From Pleurostoma richardsiae (taxonomy: Eukaryota; Ascomycota; Sordariomycetes; Calosphaeriales; Pleurostomataceae), in NCBI GenBank assembly GCA_030052745.1, contig JANBVO010000001.1, positions 372,001-436,000 of the forward strand: 64,000 nt of DNA, given 5' to 3'. The notes beneath the pieces are model-generated. The model did not search any database. It saw only the letters and a list, made by a program, of their open reading frames with translations, and was not told where the DNA came from. Of the stretch, positions 52,621 through 64,000 are shown one piece after another (position 1 is the stretch's first letter; every line of letters begins with the position of its first letter). Both the position numbers and the translations under genes were made by a program.

Positions 52621-55251
52621 TCACCCAATAAACTCCGTGCTGAGCAGCGTCTCCCACGGCTGCCCCGTCTCCCACACCCTCTGCATGAGCCGCCTCGCCT
52701 TGTGCACCTGCATCATGCCGTTGGCCTCCACCGTCGCCACCCGCTCCAGGATGACCGCCCGCCCCGCCTCGCCCGCCGTGTCGCACCCCGCCGTGAACAT
52801 GGGGAACAGCAGGCACGCCTCGGCCGTGCTGCCGCTGCGCACCCGCTCCAGGCACGCATGGATCCGCAGCACCGCCGCCTGCACGTCCTCGTGGCCCGAC
52901 GGCTTGCCCAGCACCCGCCGGTGCAGGTGCACCAGCGCCGCCCAGTGGAACGCCTGGTTCGTCGCCGCCATCTCCATCCGGTCCCACCGCGCCACCCCGC
53001 CGCCGTTGTGGATGTGCTTGCACGGCTGGATCGGCGCCACCAGGCTGGCCTTGACCTCCGCCTCGAGGCCCCACGCCTTGGCGGCCGTCGCCGCGTCCGG
53101 CTGCCACCCCGGTATGATGCGGTGATCCGGGCCGATGCGCCGCGCGTCGCACTCGCGCGCCAGCTCCGCGATTCGTGCGAGGATGTAGACGCACCGCGTC
53201 GTGAACCCCATGATGCAGTCGATCTCGTCCTGCTCCCCCGGGTGGTCGTCCGGCTCGTAGTCGAGCACCCACACCGGCGAGCTCTCGGTCGCCGCGCCGC
53301 TCAGCGTGCCCAGGACGTCCAGGTAAGCGAGCCAGCTCCACAGGAAGGAGCACACCAGGTCCTCCCGCGAACCGGTCCGGCCCCAACGCAGGACGCCGGG
53401 CCGCGACGTGATGAGCTCGCGCGCGAGGCTGAGGTGCTTCTGCCAGGGGATGGCGTACCCGAAGGCAGTGGGGGAGATGATCTCCAGCGAGGCGAGCATG
53501 ATGGCCGTCGCGATGTTGGCCTTCGATATGAGCCTGGTCGGGTCGTTGAGCGCCTCGCGCAGGGCCGGGAAGATGTCCTGGACCCAGAGAGCGATTCGCA
53601 TGGCTGGCTCGGGTTGCTGAAGCAGCCTTGCACGGTGTGATGCTGGTGGTCGTTAGCATGAGGGACAACAGGCCATGGCAAGGAGAGGCGTAGCACTAAC
53701 CCGAGTATGCCAATAAGAGGCTCAGGAGATTATCGTTCGTGAGCGCCATCTGTGGTAGAATAGTTCGGAAGGGGTTCGATTCCGGGTCGTCATGAGGAAC
53801 GAGAACCCTCGCGGTGTGGTTCAGGAAATGATGGAAGTACATCAGGTTCATCGGGTTCTCTCGCAGCTTTGCAGGTAGAGGCTCCATAATACGGGGGATC
53901 CGGACCACGACCGGCTTATCATAGTAGCCGCCTGTTCCGTAGTCCAGATCGTTCGTTTCAACGCCAAAGCCGAACTCGCTGTGCACATCATCCCCTCCAG
54001 ACCCGCTGAACAAGACGTCCCTAGGGTTGCGCGACAGCTTCGGTGAGCTGCCCGTTATGGCATTCATATCGTCATTCTTGCCCATGTCCAGATCCTTGAA
54101 ACCACGATCAATTCCGTAGAAGACGCTGTTCTCAATTTGACTCAGTCGAGTGTCCAGCCGAAGCGTAGACTTGGCCGGACCCGGGAGGTTCACCTCCTGT
54201 GGAGCGTTTTGTCCAGGGGGGCCGGAGAGCAGCGAGTTGACGGACAGTCTGCGCACCTCCGGAGACTGCTGGCCTGCCCGCGACCCGTTTCGCGGATCAT
54301 CATCGCTGTATGTAGAAGACGCGGCTGGGGTCAGAGGCGAGTCTGCCGAGACATGACTTGTCCCGGAGTAGAACCGTGGTGTCGCGGCGGCAGAATCACA
54401 AGTCGATGCAGGAGATGAGATCCGGCTCTGACGAGGCCCCTCGGAGCCCGCTTCGACGGTGCATCGGACCCGCTTGTGCGCCGGCATCCATTGCAGGCTC
54501 CCGAAGTTTACTTCGGACTTGGTAGTGGTCTGCCGGAGTGCGGGTTCGACCACATCCTCAAAGTACGGGGATGGCAAGGTCGGCACCGGGGCGGCAGAGG
54601 TAGGGGAGAACAGCGGTGGATCTTGGTCGCCACCTGGATACTCGCTAATGGGTTGACCCGCAGGAAACATGAAAGTGTTGGCCTGAGGAGGAAGATCCTG
54701 CGAGCCACCTCCGTGGCTTTGGCCCAGGATCGCCGGGTCGAGGACGCTCTCCGGGAACTCGCGCGCTGAGGGTAGCGGAGAAGATGCAGTTGAGATAGTG
54801 CTGGCATCACCGAGGCTTTGGCTGCTGCGCGTTGGGGCCGACGACGGCGTTGAATGGAAGACGATCGACTCAAAGCCAGACTTCCTCCTTCGGCGACCTT
54901 CCCAATTGAGCCGGATGCTGTAGTCGCAAGTTTCACCAGTCCTCTGGCAACTATTATCGGGTTAGACAGCTGCTATTGCTCTCGAGGGCGGGCCATAGCT
55001 CTTAGAATTCAAAAGTACGGCGTGAAGACACAAGGAAAAAGGGGCTCCTACTTCACGCATATAGGATGCTGCTCATCACACTTCACTTTCCTCGCCTTGC
55101 AGGGCCTGATGATAAGACATATCAGCGATCTTGCTCAGCACAACGCGGCAAGCGCAGCGAAAAGGGGCCGAGGCAGAGGATCATCTCACCAGCAACCGTT
55201 CCGGCTCCTCTTCTTCGGCTCCGGCGCACCAGGCCTCTTTGGGCGCGGCAT
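52621..55251 (-). CDS. Zn2Cys6 transcription factor with Fungal_trans_2-like domain
   Basis: Nuclear zinc-cluster regulator. Four exons: 55251-55190, 55105-55052, 54950-53701 and 53642-52621; 795 residues. It begins MPRPKRPGAPEPKKRSRNGC, a basic stretch, then the zinc cluster C-WP-C-KARKVK-C-DEQHPI-C-VN-C-QRTGET-C, spread over three exons with spacing CX2CX6CX6CX2CX6C. After SIRLNWEGRRRRKSGF comes a long Ser/Pro-rich part (~60-300). The C-terminal helical region (~350-795) starts MNLMYFHHFLNHTARVLVPH and includes LLLAYSASHRA, SLLEI-type helices, SFLWSWLAYLDVLGTLSG and RIHACLERV. That fits the Fungal_trans_2 (PF11951) class found in ArgR/UGA3-like regulators. The acceptor of exon 3 is ATAATAG|TTGCCAG; the AG seven bases later would break the cluster. 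Target unknown. Confidence 0.88.
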
Positions 55252-55900
55252 TTCCAAGTGTCGCGGTCTCTGCCTCCGCCTCCGGGGCGCTGTTCTGATG
55301 ACGAGCCAAATAAAGCGGGGTTGAAGACGCCAATGGCCATGCTCATGACCTTGATGCGGATCTGGGTTCGCATACAATGTAGGTATGTACGGATATGGAC
55401 AGAGTAGAGTCACAGGACTGCGGAGAGCGCCCGGCGCTCAGGGGCAATTGAGGATATTCCCAAACGTCAGTGCGTGCGAGTCAACCACAAACCACGATAT
55501 CGGAAGCGGGGAGAGAGGAAAATCGAGAGTAATCAAAATTGGGCCATTTGGGGTATCGACTAGCAGTAGTAGTGAAATCCGTAGATAAGGCGCCAAATCG
55601 CCCGATGCGCCAATCCCGATCGCGCCCCGGTTTTCGCTTATGCTTCCCAAGGCACGCCGGATCCTCCCACGTGCAGCCGGCCTGGCTTTCTGACGTGGAG
55701 GGTCGGAAAGCCAACAGGAGCCGGAACATCCCTAGTGGGCAGATCTCTCGGATCACCATCCCTTCCCAGCTGACTTGCAGCCCCCTAAGCCCGATAATGG
55801 GTGGGCTGGACATCCGGGAAGATCCAGATCCACGGCAACGGGCACGAGTCTGCATGACTGCGCCGGTGACAAGCTATTACGCAATGCCAGGTACGCCGGC
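55252..55900. other. Promoter of the second zinc-cluster regulator
   Basis: Between the regulator start and the stop of the cyclophilin gene, both minus strand. An ORF running 55539-56606 (+) is antisense to the cyclophilin gene and was not called. Confidence 0.5.
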
Positions 55901-57900
55901 TCATACAATATCGATGTTAACGATCTTGATATCCTCCTCCGGCTTCTCTTTGTACGTCCGGACGTTCTCGATCTTATGGATCACATCGAGCCCTGCGACT
56001 GCCCGTCCGAAGATAGTATGCTTATTGTCCAACCATGGCTACCGGGCCGCTGTTAGTGATCTTTGCGACAACAACAAGTGGGAACTGGTTGGAGGGACTT
56101 ACCGTCTTCTCGGTCGTAATGAAGAACTGGCTGCCGTTGGTATTCGGTCCGGCGTTCGCCATGCTGACAGTATACGGCTTGTCGTGCTTCAAGCTGCTGA
56201 ACTCGTCCTCAAACTCTCGTCCCCAGATACTCTCACCTCCCGTACCATCGCCGAGGGGATCACCTCCTTGGATCATAAACTTCTTAATCACTCGGTGGAA
56301 GATCGTGTTGTTATAATAACCGCGCTTCGAGTGTGTGACAAAGTTCTCGACCGCCTTCGGCGCTGCGTCGGGGAAGAGGCGGATATGAATGTCGCCATAT
56401 GTCGTGTGGAGGATGGCCGCGGTTCCAGTCTCTGCCTTCTTCTCCTGCGCAGCCTTGTTACGGCCTCCAAGGACGGCAGGCTTCTCGTTCTGGACATCCC
56501 TCGACGATTTCGAGATCTCCTCTTCGTTGGTGAACATGTAGAACCGCACCTTCCCAAGCCCCGTTGCAACCAACATCGGATCGCGGGTCTCCGACTCCTC
56601 CAGTAAAGGGTTGCTCGACGCGGCCATCTCGACCGTTGTGACACCTTTCTTCTGCGGCGCGCCCTGGTACAGCGCCAAGTTCAGAGCCCGGAAGTTTTCA
56701 TCCTTTCCGAACACCTTGACCACCTGGTTTGTATATGTGTTTAAGACCTTGATCCCCACAATGGAGCCATACAGGATGAAGTGTCCGGATTCGTCGAATA
56801 TCACGTTGACCTTGTCGCGATAGTTCGGAGCCTCGATTTCCCGCTCGACTGCCAGCCGACGTCCGAAATCGACAGGCTCCAGTTTTTGCAGACCTATTCC
56901 TGCCTGTTGCATCTCTTCAATAACTTGTAAAGATTCGTCATATGTCTTGTGGAGCTTCCCTGTAGCGAATTCAAAGATACGAATCTTCCTGTCAGGCACC
57001 GAAAACGTCACGAACTGCTTCCCAGTGGGCGATATCGTGATGCACCTCGGCACCGATTTCGCCTTCTTAAAGTCGAAGAGGTTTGTCGAGCTCTTGTACT
57101 GAAAGACATTGTCCGGTTTCTCGTAGTTACCGCTCGGCCTCCAGTACTCAACCATGCCGTTCTCGTCCGCAGACACAACGCAATCAAAGCTGTCGTTGAA
57201 CGCCATGAGAGAAACAACGCTCCGGTGCAGTCCCTTGATTGTGTATATGGGCTCCTGGTTCTCGCCTCTACCATCGTAGATATGGATAAGGGGCTTCGCG
57301 TCGTCAGAGACGGCAAGGAGCGGCAGAGACGCCCCTTTGCTGTGCACCCAGCAGATGCACTTGGGCGCAAAGTCCAGCGGCAGCATGGCGAGAAGATCGA
57401 ACGTGATGACGTCGAAGATCTTGACAGACTTGTCCGCACCAGCAGTAGCGAAGCTCCTCCCGTCCTGGCTCACGGACACGGACCTGATCTCCCCTTGATG
57501 TGCCTTGAACTCCTTGACGAATTCGATGGTGCCGGCGACCTTCTTCCAGAACTTGGCGACCCCGTCGACCGACGTGGTGATGAGGAAGTCGGTCAGCGGG
57601 GTCATGGTGACGAACGAGAGCTGTTCCTTGTGCATCAACGACTTCGAGTATTTCGCCGACTTCGGGAGGGCCGCCACGTAGAGCTTCTCGTAAGGTAGCA
57701 CCCTTCGCTTCTTCTTCGGTGCTGCCGCCGAGGGCAGCTGAGGGCCCATGTCATCGTCGGAGGAGCTGTCTACCAGGTCATTTCAGCTTCAGCACAGTCC
57801 GTGGATGCCTAACATAGGTTTACTAACCTTCATCTTGGGCGTACTCAGCATGGCTGCGCTTCTGCGACGTGGCGTCGTCATCTGCCTTGTCGGTTGCCAT
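55901..57900 (-). CDS. WD40-repeat cyclophilin (PPWD1-type peptidyl-prolyl isomerase)
   Basis: Spliceosome-associated prolyl isomerase. Three exons: 57900-57828, 57769-56103 and 56038-55901; 625 residues, the usual family length. The start exon encodes [20 protein letters not shown] and continues into the acidic [13 protein letters not shown], then [14 protein letters not shown]. The WD40 propeller covers ~60-370 ([52 protein letters not shown]). The C-terminal cyclophilin domain (~470-625) has [32 protein letters not shown] with the catalytic Arg/Phe, [16 protein letters not shown], and [19 protein letters not shown] in the last exon. The 5' part of the last intron reads on in frame to a false C-terminus. 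Homologues sit in catalytic spliceosomes and are not essential in most fungi. Confident. Confidence 0.94.
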
Positions 57901-58660
57901 TTCTGCCGCAAGGCGACCTCGATCCCTCGAAATTGACAGTCTGCTGCCTGTCGCCTGCAGGATTATCAATCCGGCGCTCCGTGGGCGCTTGTCCGTCTAG
58001 AGTATCCGGGGTTAACCGTTGCAAACTCGACCTCTATTTCAGTGGCAGTCCTCCGTACAAGGTCCGAAAAGGAAACATTCAGAGCTCTGGCGTTGAGCGT
58101 AATGGCCAGCCAATGAGCGTCATTGGCGAATTGCGGGATGATTAGTCGTGCAGACGGGAATGCAGTCCCGCTACCGCCAAAACATGCTAGCATTTGCTTT
58201 GTCACACAGTCCGCCTGCCGACTACCACAGAAAGATATGCGACCGGATCGTGCTCGCTGCATTAGTTGGGCGTTTGCATACGGAAATGCTGTTTTCTTCG
58301 CACAACGGTGTGCATCTGTCTATCTTGTTTACTGATCAATCTCCCCCGATGGGGATGTCTAAGCAACCATCACCCTCCCAACATCTTCCTTGTTGGCCTT
58401 TGCCTACCCCATCAAGATGTCGTGTTAGTCATGGTCTTGTTACTGACCTTGAATCACTCCGCAACTCCATGACTTTCCATGTAGATAGATGCAGCAGCTG
58501 GAAGACTTGCTTCGGTATATATAATGGACACAGCATGCCGTCTCATCGACAAATTTGGCTCCGTGTTATAATCCAGCCTCCTTATCCGCCCGTCCAAGCA
58601 TTGTAAACCCTCGAGACCTATACCAATTCACCTCTATAATTGCAAAGCAAGGCGTCCGTC
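57901..58660. other. Divergent promoter region
   Basis: Upstream of the cyclophilin (-) and the short-chain dehydrogenase (+). Contains a TATATATAAT box at 58516-58525. Confidence 0.5.
58516..58525 (+). promoter_or_regulatory. Putative TATA box of the short-chain dehydrogenase gene
   Basis: TATATATAAT 136 bp upstream of the dehydrogenase ATG on the plus strand. Confidence 0.5.
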
Positions 58661-59718
58661 ATGGCTCGTAACATCGTGTATCTTCTCACTGGAGCAAACA
58701 GAGGTACGCCAGCTCCCGTCCTCTCCAGGGAGGACCAGCCACATGTCAATTGTCCATGTAGATGGCACTTCATCCCTCCCCGGTGTACTCGTTCCATGCT
58801 AATCATAGCCAACGTTGGTAGGAATCGGCAAGGGCATTGTCTCTGAGATTCTTCTCCGGCCCTCCGTTACCGTCGTCGCAACAGTCAGGAAGCCAGACGC
58901 CTACGGCGCAGCTCTGTCCGCCCTGCCCACCGGGGCCGGCAGCAAAATCGTCATGGTGGGCCTCGACTCGGCCAACGAAGCATACTCTTACGAGTCTCTC
59001 CCGACCCGCCTCGCCGCCCTCGGCGTGGACGCCCTTGATGTAGTCATCGCCAACGCCGGCACCTCCGCCGGGTTCAAGTCCATCGCAGATACAGACCCCA
59101 CGGACGTGCTGTCCGATATCGAGGTCAACGCCGTGGGGCCCTTGAGGCTATTCAAGACCCTGCGGCCGCTTCTGATCAAGAACGCCGACGGGCAGAAGAA
59201 GTTTGTGGTGTTAGGGACCGCGGTAGCCACATTCAACTTCCTAGGCGCCGCGAACTTCCCGAGCACCGGGTATGGTATGAGCAAGGTCGCGCTGCATTGG
59301 TTTGCCGCCAAGGCCGCCGTGGAGTTCAAGAGCGAGGGCCTCAAGATCGGTATCCTCCACCCTGGGTGAGTGTCTCCGGAAAGGCCCCTTCAATTGAGAC
59401 CTAGTCATCCTAGACGCATAGCCGACTTGAGAATTGCGGTAATGATGCTGACATGCATTGCCGATAGTTGGGTCCAGACCGAGTTCGGTCAGGCACTTGC
59501 GGACTCCGTTGGCGTTGCAGGACCGCCTACAACACTCGAGCACAGCGTGAAAACCACCCTTCAGAGAGTATGCCGTCCCATCCAGTCCTGCTTTTCATAA
59601 CTCACTTGGAAATCTGGAGGAAAACAATGCAGCTGACACGGTGTGCTAGATTGACGAGCTAAACGAGGAAACTTCGGGCAAGCTATTCGATAACGAGGGT
59701 AAACTGCTCCCCTGGTAA
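58661..59718 (+). CDS. Short-chain dehydrogenase/reductase
   Basis: NAD(P)(H)-dependent oxidoreductase with a Rossmann fold. Four exons: 58661-58703, 58822-59365, 59468-59567 and 59650-59718; 251 residues, the classical SDR length. The cofactor motif TGANRGIGKG is split by intron 1 after the first Gly of GIG. Further motifs: VIANAGTSAG (NAG core), a Val-Asn helix (IEVNAVGPLRLF), the catalytic Tyr-Lys in YGMSKVALHW with the preceding FPSTG region, then LHPG|WVQTEFG (the Gly/Pro turn) across intron 2. Basic residues after the second strand (TVRKP) suggest NADP(H). Close fungal homologues are often auto-annotated as norsolorinic acid ketoreductase, but nothing here (no PKS or other cluster genes) supports a secondary-metabolite role. 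Substrate unknown. Confidence 0.9.
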
Positions 59719-60207
59719 GAGCACTGGCTTTATTCGGGGATTGTCGTGTTGTATGCGCTAGAACTTTAGCTTGTCCTCAATGTAATATGCAGTAATGCAG
59801 TTCTATCTCTTCGTAAGGTAGAGAACGCGAATGATCATCAAACAAACGTTGAAGTCGAAGCCGACGAATTCCATTGGCGACTCTCCGTAAGCTCCGCGCC
59901 TCGGGCCGTTGGGAGAGTCCGGTGATGCCGGGATCCATTTTCTCTCATAAGAATGGAACGTCCTGCCGTCATACATCCACTGTAGGCAACTGGGGGGTTA
60001 TGCAAGTGTCAGATCTTGGCAAATGGGTGAGGCTGAACCCCTTATAATAAGCATGTAAGCATTTCATCTCTTCGTTTGGAGGGAATTGTTGCTCTACAAG
60101 AGTTTTACAATAGTCTTACATTCATTTGCGTCGCTCAAGCACACCGTCGCTCTCTTATCATCGTATTCAAAGCGCTGCTGCTACCAGTTGGCCGAGATCC
60201 ATCGAAC
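59719..60207. other. Intergenic region
   Basis: Between the dehydrogenase stop and the FAR-17a-like start. No element supported. Confidence 0.55.
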
Positions 60208-60970
60208 ATGGCGAAGCATTCGTTGCAACGGTTCTCCTCGCCGTCCCGTTCCCACTCGGCCCTGGTGCACCTGGGCGGTATAGTGGCGTTCACAGTTCTG
60301 TTCCGATGGGTGCACAACGACGACAACCCCAAGGCTCTCCAGTTCGGCAGCCACTACCAGTACCTGACCATGATCGGGCTGGCCCTCGCTTACCTGAGCA
60401 TGATATTCGGCTTCTTGGCCGATGTGTCGCTGGTCCCGGCGTTCTTCGACGTCAAGAATATCATCTCGGTGTGCTCTGCGCCGCTCGAGGTGATCATCAC
60501 ACTCTTGTTCTGGGGCATCTATATGATCGACCCGGCCCTTCTATTCCCGCCGGACCGGCAGCTGCCGTTCTTGATCAACTTCGGCCTGCACGCGCTGCCC
60601 GCAATTATGCTGACGCTGGACCTGCTCATCTTCAGCCCTCCCTGGACCATCAAGGCTTACGGCGCCCTCGGCCTGAGTTTGGTCCTGGCTTTTGCGTACT
60701 GGGGATGGGTAGAGGTTTGCTTCCGGTACAACGACGAGTAAGAAGACGTTGCTGAAGACAATGAAGGAGTGTTGGCGTGGGCTAACGTGCATATGCAGGT
60801 ACCCGTATCCTCTGTTCGGGTTGTTGAACACCCAGCAGCGGGTGCTGCTCTTCACGTTCAGCGCAGTGCTGATGACAGGAAGCACAATGGCTCTGAAGTG
60901 GCTGTACGGCAAGGTTAATGGCATCGAGAAGTTCGAGAAGGAGGCGGCTAGGCCCGCCAAGCTCGACTGA
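60208..60970 (+). CDS. FAR-17a/AIG1-like multi-pass membrane protein
   Basis: Integral membrane protein of the FAR-17a/androgen-induced AIG1 family; mammalian members hydrolyse fatty acid esters of hydroxy fatty acids with a Thr/His pair. Two exons, 60208-60737 and 60799-60970, give 233 residues. Hydrophobic segments are visible at about residues 19-36, 48-70, 83-108, 118-138, 148-175 and 192-212. Family-like stretches are QYLTMIGLALAYLSM, NIISVCSAPLEVIITLLFW (a candidate catalytic Thr region), INFGLHALPAIMLTLDLL (His candidate), and EYPYPLFGLLNTQQRV near the C-terminus. The ATG at 60208 is chosen over upstream in-frame codons because the hydrophilic MAKHSLQRFSSPSRS start is typical. Enzyme activity is inferred from the family only. 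Confidence 0.85.
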
Positions 60971-61263
60971 TGCGGCTCCGGGGTTGCCCGGATCGGGAAC
61001 TCGAGGAGCCACGAGCAAGACTGATCAGGATACATTGAACGAGTACGGAGCGGTAACTATCTACATGTATGTACCGACTGGCCTTGCCCTTTTGAACAAA
61101 TGCTGTTCACAGCGTAGATATTCAAAGAGTTTAGACAGACGCAGATTCTGGTTGATGTCAAGGTAGTGCACCCAACTTTGCATGCTGTCGAATTGCTTCA
61201 ACCTGCTGGACAGGGCTCATTGGCAATTGGTGGATCCTCATTGATGAACGGCGCCAACGGCAA

Positions 61264-61282
61264 GCCAGCCAGCCAGCCAGCC
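61264..61282 (+). repeat. GCCA tetranucleotide microsatellite
   Basis: Four to five GCCA/CCAG units directly upstream of the ARO3 core promoter. Confidence 0.8.
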
Positions 61283-61319
61283 CAGCTCAGATCCTGCCGC
61301 GCGCCCCGCCATTGAGCAT

Positions 61320-61326
61320 TGACTCA
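61320..61326. promoter_or_regulatory. GCN4/CPC-1 binding site (TGACTCA)
   Basis: Perfect palindromic TGACTCA, 25 bp upstream of the TATA box and ~223 bp before the ATG. This is the known site of the bZIP activator of general amino-acid control (Gcn4 in yeast, CPC-1/CpcA in filamentous fungi), which induces aromatic amino-acid genes on starvation. Function here is inferred from site, position and gene. Confidence 0.75.
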
Positions 61327-61350
61327 CATCCCACTGCCAATTGACCCCGC

Positions 61351-61357
61351 TATAAAA
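61351..61357 (+). promoter_or_regulatory. TATA box of ARO3
   Basis: TATAAAA about 198 bp before the ATG, directly downstream of the TGACTCA site. Confidence 0.65.
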
Positions 61358-61548
61358 TTTATTTGGCCTTCGCCTTTGAGGTGATGTGACGGCGGCAGAA
61401 TTCCGGACAGCAGTCTCTCAGCTTTCTCTAAAGCAGTCCCATTCTTTTCCGCATCTCGTTCCCTACATACGGAAGGCGGAGCGATTAACAAGACCAAGGA
61501 GTCTAGACAGTTCGACGTTATTGTCATTCTTCTACAATCGCCGCAACC

Positions 61549-62878
<1,330 letters not shown>

Positions 62879-63707
62879 TGCCCGCTCCTTGCCTGGCACC
62901 AAGTCTGACCGATCCTCATAGTGACTTATATAACAACTCTTACCGCCTAGTCCTTATACCCCCTAACTTTCGAACCTCTTCGTCCTATGGAATCTAGGGT
63001 ATGCATTATGGTTTCAGCGGAGTTAAATGAGCTTGAGGCAATAAAAAGTTCTAGCATAGTTAGTGAAAGGGTCACACTGCTTGGTCATCTCTGTATATAT
63101 GGGTCTCGCGCCATGGAAGTATGTCTAAACAGCGTCGTCCCTCAGCGGGATCACAACCACTTTCAAGCATCTAGCTGCGTGGGCTGCGGCCTTTCGCCTG
63201 CACTTGGTGATGCTTGACCGGCCGCAGATGCGGAAGCTCTCGACCGCCGACCAGACCAACAAAGATCACGTGAGTAAATGCGTGACCTATGACGGCGAAT
63301 CAGCTGCGGTTATAGACGACCTGTTTCTCTAAGATCCATTGCGCATGTCACGAATTTATCCACGCCTAGAATCTCTTTGATGATTTCAAAGTCAGTCATA
63401 GTGTTTACTGGGACGTAGATTGTGTGTTCATGCTTGTTTTGCATTCAATAGTGTCGGGATGAGTGAGTAAAACGTCGGTGAGCTCATAGGTGTTGTTAAC
63501 GGATCCTGTATTTTCCGTTGCTCCTTTGCCAGCCAATAAGCGTGAGGCTAATCAGCATCGGGAAGACTCGCTCGTTAGCTTTTCCGGGAATTCGAACCTC
63601 ACCTGTTATTGAGCATTTTTGACCTCCAAACACAAGGCATTGGCAGTCAGGCGCCCTGTCCACCCTCCCAGCGACACCTCCCGACGTCGAGTAACAGATC
63701 GTTCAAG
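62879..63707. other. Intergenic region
   Basis: ARO3 3' region and promoter of the last gene. No element supported. Confidence 0.55.
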
Positions 63708-64000
63708 ATGCTGGCACGGTCTTGCCTGCGCTCGACGCGCACTTTCGCCGGAGCGAGAAATGGCGCCATCAATTTTGCGAAGGTGACGATGCCCTCGACT
63801 TTCCCGACAGCCGAGCTTCCCCCATGAGCAATTGACACCGCGTCTTCCTCCCATCAGCACTGGAACCGCATCAATGGGGCTGTCGTTTGATCAATACATG
63901 CTAACTATATGTTTTACAGCGTGCGGCTTCCTCCTCGAGCTCCGGCGCTGCCGCTGATGCCTCCCCCCTCCGGCTGAACATCGCCGCCGCCGCCTCTACC
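63708..64000 (+). CDS. Start of a gene with a mitochondrial-type presequence (3' truncated)
   Basis: Two exons are visible: 63708-63782 and 63920 to the window end, joined in phase across a 137-bp intron (GTGACG..TTTACAG). The product begins MLARSCLRSTRTFAGARNG, AINFAK|RAASSSSSGAAADASPLR and LNIAAAAST. It is rich in Arg, Ser and Ala with no acidic residue in the first ~35 positions, a classical matrix-targeting presequence. The mature part is cut off by the window edge, so the protein cannot be named. The start context (CAAGATGC) is acceptable. Confidence 0.65.

Larger units (their letters stand above)
60971..61548. other. ARO3 promoter region
   Basis: Upstream of DAHP synthase. Holds a (GCCA)n run, a perfect TGACTCA site and a TATA box, each listed separately. 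Confidence 0.7.

Noticed and set aside
53770-53790. tRNA B-box look-alike (GGTTCGATTCC)
   Set aside because: Lies in coding sequence of the second zinc-cluster regulator and the flanking bases do not pair as a T stem.
55539-56606. 355-codon plus-strand ORF
   Set aside because: Antisense shadow of the WD40-cyclophilin gene.

Overview
The window is nuclear DNA of a filamentous ascomycete, most likely a sordariomycete-type Pezizomycotina. The evidence is dense short introns (about 50-120 bp, GT..AG, CTRAY-like branch sites), two Zn2Cys6 regulators, fungal-only families (CMC4, PXL1-type LIM protein, ABP1, monothiol GRX3/4, TAKA-type amylase) and GC-rich coding sequence. I see no transposon, CRISPR array, rRNA, convincing tRNA or viral gene. 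Exon structures were built by hand from splice consensus, reading frame and family conservation; each listed exon set adds up to a whole number of codons.

Left part (1-20 kb), housekeeping genes: a 5'-truncated mitochondrial-type prolyl-tRNA synthetase (+), nucleoporin NUP84/NUP107 (-), the twin-CX9C protein CMC4 (-), SUMO (+), a paxillin-like LIM protein (-), a monocarboxylate-type MFS transporter (+), a possible 40-residue secreted peptide (+), and the mitochondrial fission dynamin DNM1 (+).

Middle part (20-39 kb): a run of minus-strand genes comprising a giant F-box/zinc-finger protein, an RG-rich Cys-rich zinc-binding protein, an FMN-dependent 2-hydroxy-acid oxidase, actin-binding ABP1 and a small CYSTM protein. 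These are followed by glutaredoxin GRX4 (+) and a membrane-anchored multicopper oxidase (-).

Right part (39-64 kb): a gene-poor 4.3 kb stretch leads to a Zn2Cys6 regulator (+) and a secreted alpha-amylase with a CBM20 domain (+). Then come a secreted 205-residue protein (-), a second Zn2Cys6 regulator (-), the spliceosomal WD40-cyclophilin (PPWD1 type, -), a short-chain dehydrogenase (+), a FAR-17a/AIG1-like membrane protein (+), DAHP synthase ARO3 (+) with a perfect TGACTCA site in its promoter, and the start of a gene with a mitochondrial-type presequence (+).

Most genes are unrelated neighbours rather than a pathway. Functional themes recur: actin/endocytosis and membrane fission (PXL1, ABP1, DNM1), mitochondria (ProRS, CMC4, DNM1, last gene), and a small secreted/carbohydrate block (amylase plus secreted protein, flanked by two zinc-cluster regulators). 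I found no convincing new multi-gene system. The most unusual items are a 3-nt microexon inside a zinc cluster, a 13-nt microexon in CMC4, and two large or small proteins of unknown function with unusual zinc-finger layouts.
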